Origin: Symsagittifera roscoffensis
Lineage: Eukaryota; Xenacoelomorpha; Acoela; Convolutidae
Assembly: GCF_963678635.1 (NCBI RefSeq)
Contig: NC_087071.1
Location: 26,585,378-26,649,377, forward strand
DNA length: 64,000 nt
Direction: 5' to 3'
Within the stretch, counting starts at the first letter, position 1; the number at the start of each line of letters is the position of its first letter. Of this stretch, positions 26,701-38,700 are shown one piece after another. The notes under the pieces are model-generated. The model had not been told where the DNA came from and did no database searches. It saw nothing but the letters and a program-made list of their open reading frames with translations. The position numbers and the translations under genes were made by a program.

Positions 26701-29700
26701 CAACGTTTTTTTTTAATTTCGAACAATGAATTACAATAATGAAGTCAGGATAGGATAAAGCTGATACCCCCAAACATTTTTCTTTGTTCAATGTTAAGAA
26801 AGCGTTTAATAGAATACAGTTTTTGAAGTTCTACGTAACATAATTTGCAACAATGATTAATCTCTTTGTTGAAAAAATATTGTAACCAAGGTAAAAGCCC
26901 AGAAGCTTAATCGAGCTTTTAGGAACTTTTTTTTGTAACATCTGTTCTCAGTTGTTAGTTCGTTTATCATGTCAATTTTCATTGCATGTTGACAATGTTT
27001 AATTGTTTTCAAAATTGCGGTATTGATTGACAGTTGAGCCACGCTAATTGATCCAATTAATATGGTAGATGATGCGAAAATATATCACTTTGGGCTCTTT
27101 TCCATTTTCCTCCACCTTTGAAAATGGAAAACAAAGAAGGGAGTGGAAAAGATAACTACCGAGATGGACAAATTAGGCATTGTTTTTCTGCGAGTTGTTT
27201 TATGACAAAATGATTATTATTATGAAAAAATTGAGCCATAACTTTCCCAAAGATTGGTTTGAAATTTTAAACATTTTTCATTTGGAGCTTTTAATTCTTA
27301 AACCTATTATTTTTTGAAATTGTTGGTGTGTTAATTTTGTGGCTTAATTAATCTAGTCTAGTGAGCCTTGTGTTATATTACGAATTACACAGATTTTCGG
27401 TCAACTCCCCATTAAAGTGCTCATTTTTGTGGCACTTTTGTTAGTATTAAAAGTTTAATAACATGTGTTTTCCTTTTTCTTTTGTAAAGCTACTTGTTGC
27501 CGTTTTTCGTTTTGTTTGATTTAGAGCCGATGAAATAATTCAGACTTTTATAGGTCGTGATAATTTTTTTCTTTTTTTTTTAGGAAAAGTCTTCAAATTT
27601 GTTCAGGCTCAACTATAACTTTTCGCGGTTTGACTTTTGATTTGTTTTTAAGTTCAGTTCATTTTTTGTTAAACGGAAAGTAAATTCCACTCTCGGACAG
27701 CCAGTGTAAATGTTATGAAAAGCGTGATCGATTTATAGTTTTAAAAGTGAATTTAAATTTGCAGAATTTCCAGCGAATAAATGTTTTACCTATTGATCCA
27801 GTTTTCTCAAATTGGGATAATTTTATCAAAAAAGTGTCAGCCATAAATTATTATAGCAACTAAAAGAACTTCAGGCCATATAATTTTTTCAAAGTTCGAA
27901 AGTTGAAAGGAAGGCAAACTCCACTATCGATCAGCAAAAGTGTAACGGTCACGAAAAACGTGATCGACTTCTAGTTTCGAAAGTGGCATTTAGTTTTCCG
28001 ATTTATCAGTGAATAAAAAATTACTTATTGATCCAGTTTTTTTTTCAAATTCAGCTCTAAGGGCATCTTTTTTTCTCGGAAAGTCGAATTTTCAGGTTCT
28101 TTCATAAAACAAATCAGCGTTTTTTTCTGTTTACTTGCGTTTCTGTTTCTTTTCCAACTGTCTGTTGGCGTTGTTTTAATGCGATTTATCCGCAAGGGAA
28201 GGAGCAACATACCAGCTGTTCAGCTCATCGTAGATAACTGCTGTTGTGACACTGCTTAAAAAAACTGCGTGCATTTTTTGGTTGGTAATTTTTCTGGGCT
28301 GGGTAATGTTGTATCGCCTCTAGCAGCTAGCACGGATCATGGTGGGCCTCGAACATCGGACCTTTCGATTGAGAGTACGAGACTTCACTGAGAGGCGGAG
28401 ACGTAACCACTTTACTTCGTCTGCGTTCATTTATCTCATGTTGATTTTGTTCAGGTGTATGGCGAGACTGGCTAAACCCAGTCCTGTGGGGGGAGAGGAG
28501 GAGCCGACTGTTCTCACGCGCACATTCAACGTCCGAGTAGTCAAACAAAGTCAGTATAGAATTTCTATACTACCCTAAGATCTTTGAAATATGGGACTTT
28601 GAACCATGATGTGAACCCCCCCCCCCCCCCCGCCCCCAAAAAAAACTTATATATCAGAAATTGCACTTGGTTGCTTTTTCATTTTTTCTCATTTTTATTT
28701 GGAAGGGAGGGGGAGGTAAGTTCACCTGATCAAGGCGGTGGAGGAAATTGTTCACATGAGCCAAGAATTTTTGTTCCGACTTTGTCACTGGAAGTTGCTT
28801 GAGGCGGAACTTAGACTGTTTGTTTTTCCTGCTACTCATTTTGTTTCCTTCTACTGTATTCTACTACTTCCAAGAAAGCTCGTAGGTAGTCAACTGTGGT
28901 GTCATATTGGAACCCTTTCAGCCGTGATTGGAATTGCAATTGATTGAGGTTCAAAAAATATTGTAACTTAGCTATCGGATTTTTTTTTCAATAAGAAAAA
29001 CTGCACTCCAGTTGGCGGGTTTTAAATACGGTGTTTTAAAACAAAGTGTTTTGAAGCCTTTTTAAAACCCTGTTTCAACACAGTCTTAAAACAAAGTTAT
29101 TTTTTCTACGTGTGTGTGTGTTTGAAAACATCAGGGCGGAAACATCTATTAATAAGTTAGCTGCTATGGAATTGTTCATTTTGGCGGGCACATGTAAGGT
29201 TTGCTGCTAATTTTCTGTAGGAAAACTGTTATAAACGGTTTTAAAACGTTTTGAACGTATAAAAATAATTTTATGCTTTTTAACCAACCCTGGCTGCACT
29301 GAACATTAAAAGGATAGGTAACGAGATCAACTGATTTGATTCAAACCTACCCTTACTACCAGTAAAAAGATTCAAAAAAGTTGTATCATTTTTTTGTTTT
29401 TCAGACTAACTGACTCGAAATTTACGAATGATACCAGCTATTTTTGTTTCCGTCCACAAATATTATCAGTGTTATAAGGATAAGGATGATCATTTTTTGT
29501 ATAGATCTTAAGATTTGTACAGCACCGCTAATCTTTTGTAAAAGGGGGTCTTAAAGCCAGACATCTAGGTCAAATATGAGTATTTGTTTGTTGTTGAGTC
29601 ATAGCTCGCTTTTTATTTAAACTTGTGCTTTGATATGGTCAGTGGTCTAATTTTTGACGGCAAAAGCGCTTTGTTACCCCTCAACTTCTGGGTCAAATTT

Positions 29701-32700
29701 ACATGAATGAATTCTTTTTGATTTTTCTGTTTCCAACCAAATAGCCGATTTCATGCGCCGATTATTTTGTAATCAAAATCGGATAAGTGCGTCATGTTTT
29801 TGTTTAAACGCCACGTACCTCACAGAAAAATCGAAAAGAATTTATGAAATTAGGCTAATTGATGGTTACATACATGTGCGAAGTCTGAATTTGAGCACAA
29901 CAGACATTTTATTCATGCAGTATTAAGTTATCCTAGAAATTGAAGCCGGCGCGAGTATGCCTTTTGAACTTGGAGGCCCTTATCATTCATTTAATCATTA
30001 TCTCCTGTGCGATAGTTTTGTTCTTCTGAGTCTGGGTTAGATTTATCTGGAAAAATATAAGTATTTCATTTTTCAAAGGTTCGAATGTTTTTATACTTGA
30101 TTTCTGCCTGAGCTGTCAAATTTGGTCTAATATTCTGCTTCATGGCGTGTTTAGTATAATGTTTGTCTCTTTCGTAGAGTTTGCCTCAATTTTGTTATGA
30201 TTCAACTGAGGAACTTCCCACGGGCTAAAAGTACAAAACATGTTCAAAGAGTAGCTGCGAAATAAATCGAACGGAAATGTCGCTCCGTCAGTGTTAAGTG
30301 TTCCAATTGAAGTTGGCTCAATTGTACATGTTTTAACTTCAAATGGCACTTTGAAGTTGGCAAAATGACAAAAAGAGGTGCATGTTTCACTTTTAGACGA
30401 AAGTAAGAGCAGAATAAAACATGCAAGAAGCCAAAAATCATTCAGTCATCAAAAGAATTACTATATTTTTTGTCGAATCTAGAAAAAAAGTAGAAAAGAG
30501 TTTGTAAGCATGGTTTCAAGTTTTTTTCGTATTTTTTTCATGAAAACTATCATAAGTGATCTTATTTACAAATTTTGAGGGTCGAGTTTTGTCTGGTGTA
30601 AAACAAATGACATTCTTTTTTGTGCTTGGATAATTGAAATTTTGATCTGCTAATTGGCTCTATGAAACCGGAAGTGATATACCATCCAGGATTACTCCTG
30701 GAAATCGAGTGAGTTGTAATGAGGGTAAACTAAACAAGGAAAACATGCTCTCTCTTCCTGGCTACTCTCTACTTATATCCATGGAACTACTTGCTATGTA
30801 TTGTGCAGCTCTAACCGCAGGCATAGTGTAGGCGAAGTTATAAATACTGGAAGAATAGTATACAATTACTAAACTGCTGCTGTATACCAGGCTGTGTTGA
30901 ACTTAGACATGATACCATAATCCAGGATATGAAATTGGGTAAATGACTGAAATCGAGTAGCAAACAACTCTGAATTCCAGAAATATCTAAACGAAAGTAC
31001 CTTCAAGTAGTATAGCTAGAATAAAGAGCAGTGTATAAAATAATTTTTGATGAATTCGCTCTCTCGCGTCTTAAATTTTAAATTGTGAGCATCTTTGTAT
31101 GAGGGTGATAACGAATTTTTTTCTGCCATCAAGGTGTTCTTTCTTACGAATCTCTTGGGTAGACAAAAAGACGGAAACAAATAGGAACAGTGACTGGAAT
31201 AAATGATGAGGTCTGACATTAATTTAGCAGGTGAAAATTGATGCAAATGGGAAGAGGAACCCATTTGTTTTTTATATTTTTTGTGCATCCAGAATAGGGC
31301 TTAGATAATGTCAGTTTTTGATGTTAATTTGTAAAACTTAAATACAACTCAGAATTTGTTGCCAAATCCCAAATGAGGAAAGGCTGCGTAAATGCAAAAG
31401 CTACTCAATATGTACAACGATCCGATAATTCATGCTTTCTACTTAATGTAAATTTCTTTGTGTAACAGTCAAATTGTTAAAAAGGCTGTTTAAAATAATT
31501 TCTAGCACATAAACCAAAGGTTTGTGAAGCGTGCTTTGAGAGTCATTGAAGAATTTTCTGTTTACAAAAGCAAACGCTTGTTTTAAGTTCACTTTTTTCG
31601 ACAAAGTTCGCATAGACTCCAACTCGAGAGTAGGCCGAGAGTTCAATCCCCTAGAGGGCATTTTTTGATTTTCCGACCACTAGAAGTGAGGAACTTCGTA
31701 ACGGGTGTTTCTTATTCCGATCTCGATTTAACGCTGTTTTTTTTCTCGACATGTTTTCCTCAAATTGAGCATCATTGGAGATATACGTTTGTAAATGTAG
31801 TTTTTTTAAAAATATTTGCGTTTGCGAAGTGCAGCTTTGCCTCTGAAATTATAGGGATATATATTTTCACTAAATTATTCCTAAATTTTTTTACTAAATT
31901 ATATATTTTCGCTACATTCATTTAAAAGCGAATATAGCCAGCCTTCAAAGTTCGGTGTATAGTCAGATTTCAAAAAAGATATCCGGCTTTGACTTTTTTA
32001 GTAATGAACGTAGTGAGTACTCCTATATAGGTCTTGGTGATTTTTTTTTTCAGGAAAAGTCTAAAATTTGATCACACTCAATTTTGATTTTTCGCGGTTT
32101 GATTTTTGATTTATTTATCAGTTCACTTCATTTTTTTAAAAGGAAGGCAAACTCCACTATCCAACAGCAAAAATGTAAAGGTCACGAAAAGCGTGATCGA
32201 CTTCTAATTTAGAAAATGGAAATTAATTATCAGATTTCCCAGCGAAATAAAAGTTATAACTATTGATCCAGTTTTCTCAAATTGGGTTAATTGTATAAAA
32301 ATAAGCGTCAATCATTAGATGTTCGACAATTTCAAAGAGCTTTGAGGCCATCTATTTTTTCTTCCAAATTCAATTCAAAACTTAAAGGTTTTTCAAAACA
32401 AACAAGTCAGTTTTTATCAGTTTACTTGCGTTAATAACTATTTTCCACCTGTTAGCTGGCTATGTATAGACTAGACTTGTTAGACATTTTGGACACTTCG
32501 AAAATGCTAAATTTTTGCGAAAATAACCAATTCAAAGATTTTTACGCTGGCGATTAGCAAGCGTTATCAAATCGGAATATAGATTTTTTTTCGGGTTAAA
32601 AACGTGTTAAACAGAATCACTTGATACACTTGTATCTTGGTTCATAATAATTTCAAACATGCTTGTCTGGCACTTAGCCTGGAGATGAAGGTCGTGTAAT

Positions 32701-35700
32701 ACGCCTGGGACGGCCAAGGTCGTGGGTTCGAATCTCACCTGGAACTGTTTTTTTTTTCAAACTGTCAACCTTCCTTTCCAAAAAATGTCTGCCTATAGTT
32801 TATCTGCTTATGTTTTGTCGACCTACGTGCAGAATTGATTTTTTTTGCACGCAGTTTACTATGTAGTTGCTTTTAGTGTTTTGAATTACTCCTGCAGTGG
32901 TTCATTTTACTAGCCTTGGCTTCGTAAATTTTGCTGCCTTTTTTTCGCTTTAAAACTATACTCGGTTTATTTTTTATGGGCTTAGTGACCTAGTTTGGGG
33001 TCATTTTGAGGTAAGCATGAAATTTATGCTTCATGCTGGATCGCACAAAATGCTTAAATTCTTTGATCAAAATTTTTACTTCAAAGTTTTTCATGACAAC
33101 AATTATATTTTTACTTCTACAGGAAATTATTCAAAATTCGTCGGCTCAGTTGCCGCTTGTTAATTTTTTTTGAATTTTTTAAACTGCTGTTGATGTCTAT
33201 TAAATGTCTGTGTTTCTAGACGTGACTTTTTGAAGTTTTTTTTCAGTTTTTTAGACTTAGTGGCTTTCTCTTCTTGTCTGCTAGCTTGCACTGCTTGTTT
33301 TATATTGCATCGCAAGTGGTGCGAAGTTCCGCTTCGCTTCTGTTTAATTGCTGTGTTTCAGTTGAACTGGAAGTGGCCGAGCATCCTGTGGATCAGAAGG
33401 TGGAGAGGGGGGACCAGGTGCAGTTCCACTGTAAGGCCATAGATATGGGACAGGGGGAGCAACAGCCAGACACGAAATGGTGGTTCAAAGCTGCCAAACC
33501 GGCTCGCAGGTACGCCTCAAAAACTACTGCTGAAACTGCTTACAATTGAATCTAAATTTCGAGTTAAATTTCATCTATTGTATATTTAAATGCGGGCTTC
33601 ACTATCTCGCCATGTTTAAGCTTTTTCAACGTATTATTTTTGCATGTTTAAGCTATATCGTATATTGCAATGGTTAAGAATTTTTTTTTCGATTTTCCAA
33701 TTTGATTTTAGTTGATATTTTATCGAGTTTAAATTAAGCAGCCCAATATCGAAATAGGGTTTGCGAATTTGGCCTCCAGTTTTGAATAATCGAATCATTT
33801 TAGTTAAGGAGATAAGACGATTTTTGAGGTTTTTTCAAAAATTTTCAGCAATTTCAAATAACAAAGTAGTTTACAAAACTTAAAGTTCCCAACCCTGTAG
33901 TTGGGTGCTGTCAGAGTACTCTAAGGAGTTACAAATCTTGCCTCCAAATATGACTGTTCAAATCCTTGTAGTTTTCGAGATATGACGTTTTTTGTGATTT
34001 TTTCAAAAATTTTCAGAAAACTTATTTTGATTTTTTTTGCAAAATCTGAAATTCCCAACCCTGTAGTTGGGTCCTTTCAGAGTAATCTTAAAGATTGCGA
34101 ATCTTGCCTCCAAATATGACTGCTCAATTCTTTGTACTTTTCGAGATATGACGGTTTTAGTGATTTTTTCAAAATTTTTTTCAGAAAACTTAAATTTTTT
34201 TTTTTAATTTTTAAATTCCCAACCCTTTAGTTGGGTACTGTCAGATTACTATCAAGGATTTCGAATCTTGCCTCCTAATATGACTGCTCAAATCCTTGTA
34301 GTTTTCGAGCTATTATGTTTTTTGTGATTTTTAAAAAAAATTTCAGAAAATATTAAATAATTATTTCTCAAAATTTGAAATTCCCAACCTTGTAGTTGGG
34401 TGCTATCAGAGTACTCTAAGGAGTTACAAATTACAAATGTTGTCTGCAAATCTGACTGTTTAAATTCTTCGAGATATGACGTTTCGAGATATGACGTTTT
34501 TTGTGATTTTTTCAAAAATTTCAGAAACTTATATTATTTTTTTCTGAAAAATCTGAAATTTCCAACCCTGCAGTTGGGTCCTGTCAGAGTAATCTCAAAT
34601 ATTGCGAATCTTGCCTCCTAATATGATTTCTCATTCTTTGAAGTTTTCGAGATGTGACGCTTCTTGTGATTTTTTCAAAGTTTTCAGAAAACCTATATTA
34701 ATTTTTTTTTCGCAATTTTGAAATTCCCAACGCTATAGTTCAGTGTTGTCAGGGTACTCTAAAGAGTTGCAAATCTTGCCACATGCGACTGCTAAACGCG
34801 ACTGCTCAATTGCTCTTAGTTTCCGAGATGTGACGTTTTTTGATTTTTTCAAAATTTCTCAAAGAACTTATCTACAAAGAAATTCAAAAAATGTGAATTT
34901 ACTAACTTGATGAAGATAGAATCTTATTCTCAGCGTACACCCAGGTGTCTCAAATCTTGCCTCTTAATATGAATGCTCAAATCCTTTTAGTTGCCGAGAT
35001 AAGACATTTTTTTCATTTTTTTTCTGGAAACTTAGGTTTAAAAAACACAAAGTTTTGGATTCCTAGCCCTATAGTAGCGTGCTCTCAGGGACTCTCAGTG
35101 GTTGCAAATCTGGCCTCCAAATGTTTCCAGAGGCCCATTAAGTTCTCGAGATGACGCTTTTAAAATGGGAATAAAAAAATTTAAAAGTTCGAAATTACCA
35201 ACCCTGTAATTGGGTGCAGTCAGAGTACACTAAAAGTTTGCAGATGTTGTTTCCAATATATGCGGTTTTTCATGAGTTGTCGAAAAATTTCGAAGCACCG
35301 AAGGTGCGTTAAACGCTAGTTTCATTTAACTGGAGAACCTTATACAAGAAAAGTGCAAATCAAATAAAAATTTAACAAGGATAGTCAGTTACTGTGCAAG
35401 TAGCACAGAATGTTCCGACCATAGACTTTAAAAATACGTTTTTTTTCTTCAAATTAGTGTTGTTTTTTTTTGCGTGCTGTGATAAAAAGATCTGAAAAAA
35501 AATAGAAATTAGGCTAAATCGACGGTCATAATCAATAAGGCCAATTGGAAAACAGTTTTTGTAGCAAAAGACTAAAAACAATCGTTAAATTTTTTTTTAA
35601 AGTTTCAAATTTGATGAATAAAATGAATTTAGTTTTGTTAAATTATGATTTTGCAGGTCTGACGACAAGGCTGACGCATACTCTGGGTCCTCAAGTAGTA

Positions 35701-38700
35701 GTGGGGGATTGACCACTGCAGCTCCAGTGTCAGTGGATACCATCATCAAGAAGAGCATGGCTGATGCGAAACAAAAGAGCACCACTGGCACCACAACTGA
35801 CACACAACCTCCTGTGCAGTCCAGAATCAAGGTACTAATAGACTAAATTTAGGAAAACCGTAAACCTTTTCGAAATTGGAAAAACTTTTAGAAGTTTAAA
35901 AGAAAAAGCATATTGCATTTGGGCCCGGGATAAAGTTGTTTATCAGATTTGTTTGGCATAATGACAGTGAAATAGTTTATCTGGTTAAAAGATACATGTA
36001 AATAGAGCTTTTTATGTTCCTGTGTAATAGCCATTTTCTCGGTAAGTTATGTCTTGTTCTTTTTCGTCTGTTTTTTTAATTCATGTGTGTGTGTGTTTTC
36101 AGGTGGTGAATGGGACTACATTAGTGATAGACAATGTGCAGAGTGCGGATCAGGGCTTCTACTGGTGTATCTTCAACAGGACTTTCAACTTCGGATCCCA
36201 GTCACTCAAGACCACTAACGAAGCCACCCTCGCAGTTATCATCGCTTCCTCGGGTTAGTTGATACACATTTATTTACCCACCCACACTCTATTGTAGGAG
36301 CGGAAATTCGATATTAGATTTAGTATGCATGCAGGCTCAATATTCATGCAGGCGCAATATGTATTTAGTTCAATATTCATGCAGTTTCAATATTTATGCA
36401 GGCTCAATATTCATGCTGGTTAAATAATCATGGGGTAGAGGATGGAGAGAGAGAAGGAACTTGTTAAAGATTCAGAGTGTTTCTGTCAATTAAGTTACTG
36501 ATCAGAAAAATTGCTTTATATCAAAATAACTAATACATAATTGTTTTAAAGAGACGAAATTTTTTTTCCTACCTTGATAGAAGTGTAATTAAGTAAGCAC
36601 TGATGATTTTATTAGTACCTCCCTTGCACGGAAACGAGATCAATCAATTCTGACTAAAAAGAGTAACCGGTTGCTGTGCAAGTAAAGAAAGTTCTGACCA
36701 CATTCATACAAAATTCTTTTCAAATTTTCGCAGTTTTCTCGGGCGTGATGTGAACAAAAAAGTGTGGAAATTTATTAAAGTAATCATAATAGACCTAAGT
36801 TTTCTTGAAGGGAATAACAAAATCGAACAAGACTGCGCGTATCAGGACAAAGCCCTGAATGTTCCGACTGCCTTTTAAGATTTATGGAGCAGTAAAATCA
36901 TTTAAAAAAAGTTAGATGAAATAAAACAAAATGAATTTTTTTTCTAAAGTTTGAAATTTTTAAATAAAAATCATCCCCCACACGCCCTATAAAGTACAAA
37001 AGGATAGAATATGCTCCTTGTAATGAATCAATTATGGCAAATAAGCTTCTTTCAAACAATTTGGAACGATTTCTAAGAGGGATTAACTCTCCGCTTACGC
37101 GTTAATAGCGCGAAATATATCGCGCGTTAATTGTCCCAAGTTGGCAAAAATGGCAATCTTTAAACGCCCGTAACTTTACGAAAAAAAGTCACAGGTAAAA
37201 TATTTTTTCAAATTTGAGCTCAAGACAATATCTTTCGAATGATGAAAAAAGTTCCGTCAAAAATGTCTAGTTAACCATGTCTTTCGAATGATAAAAAAAA
37301 TTCCGTCAAAAATGTCTAGTTAAAATTCTCGTATCGAAACAAAAAACTGAAAAAAAAATTGCTTTAACAATTTTGTTGACTAAGAAGCGATAAATTAAGC
37401 TTCGAACATGTGTTTTGCTGGAGTAAATTTAAGCTTTTTGTGGCCTAAATAACTTAATTTTATCTAGCAAATGTTAGACCACGAGCAAAAATTTCAAACA
37501 CTTTTTTCCAAAAAAGCGTAGGAAATGGATTTTAATATGATATATCACTCGAACCATTCTGATGATAAATTGTGGTAACAAAGTTTGCGTGGGAAAAAAA
37601 GTAAAATAATTATTAGTTCATTTGAAAGCCAAGTTCCTCTCCGCTTTCAGTTGTGGGAACAATGCATTTTGTTAAGGTTAATGTAAAAAATTTATCAAGA
37701 ATCAATGAACGTTCAGACTCTTACATAGGTAGCGATGATTTTTTTACGGTCGCAAGTTGAAGTAGGCATTTCGAGAGGCTGCGAATCCGTGTCGCATGCT
37801 CTCAACAGTCGGGTCAGCTCCCTCAGTGTCTTTACCGACCTGGTCGTTCTCCAAGTCGACCTGGAGAATGCCTTCAACAGTTTGAGTAGGTCAGCCATTG
37901 TTTCCCGGTTGGTTGAACAGTTTCCGGAACTGCTTCCTTGGGTCAAGTTTTGCCACAGCTAGCCGTCTTGGCTCAAGTTTGGTGATTCTCTCGTGCTCTC
38001 CGCCTGTGGTGTTCAACAAGACGACCCCTTCGCCCCGCTTCTTTTTGCCATTATCATCAAGCCGATCCTTGAGTCGCTGAAGTCCCAGTTACCTGAGCTC
38101 CTCTGCAACGTCCGATACCTCGACGACGGCTCGCTTGTGGCTAAAGTAAACGTCCTCGCTCAGGCCTTTAGCTTCAATTGTTCTTGAAGAACCTCGACGC
38201 TCGAGTTTCCGACAACCATGAGTTTGTTCAGCGGATGTTTTCCAAGCGTGTCGAGCAGTGCAAGCATCTCATGGAGTGTTCGCTTGCTCGAAGACCCCCT
38301 AGTTGGAGCTTCACCTTCTTCGCAGCTGCGCTGCGCTTCCGAAGATTATCTTCAGCCTTTGGACCTGCGACCCCAGTTCCGTCTCCTCGGACCTCCAGAT
38401 TTCGACAGTGCTGTTCACAGTGCTCTTGAAGCAGTAACCGGCTCCGCTGTTTCCGAGAGTCAACGTTTGCAGTCTTCGCGGACAGTTTCGAAGATAGGCA
38501 TTGGGCTGCCCATCGCCTCCAAGCTCTGCCATGCCGCGTTTCAAGGCAGTTATGTCTACACCAAGACCCTCGCTGACCAGATCATAATTAACTCCCCCCA
38601 GCAAGCCCCCGGCTCTGTGCAAAACTGTGTCTCCGCCCTCCAAGACCATGAACCAACTATTCAGTCTGTCCCGTGTTCTGTGGCCCCTAAAGCTCAAATC

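Larger units (their letters stand above)
24585..28454. other. Intron 8 with repeats
   Basis: Holds the composite repeat (24722-25446), a GTTCCGACCA-family match in diverged form near 25580, the CR1/L2-type LINE fragment (26215-27045), two units of the CACTATCGAACAGC family (27540-28060) and a minus-strand tRNA-like SINE (28277-28400). Confidence 0.65.
28550..33361. other. Intron 9 (4.8 kb)
   Basis: Opens with a poly-C run (about 28617-28638). Between 28650 and 31660 I saw no coding or named repeat. A palindrome-tail copy is at 31823-31845, a CACTATCGAACAGC unit at 32035-32460, a tRNA-like sequence at 32680-32745, and a palindrome-tailed repeat fills 32870-33341 up to the acceptor of exon 10. 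Confidence 0.6.

Noticed and set aside
28617-28638. Poly-C run as a regulatory element
   Set aside because: A simple homopolymer in an intron, with no further support; it may even be of uncertain length in the assembly.
32680-32745. Functional tRNA gene
   Set aside because: The T arm is good but the acceptor stem does not pair and the anticodon arm has an indel.
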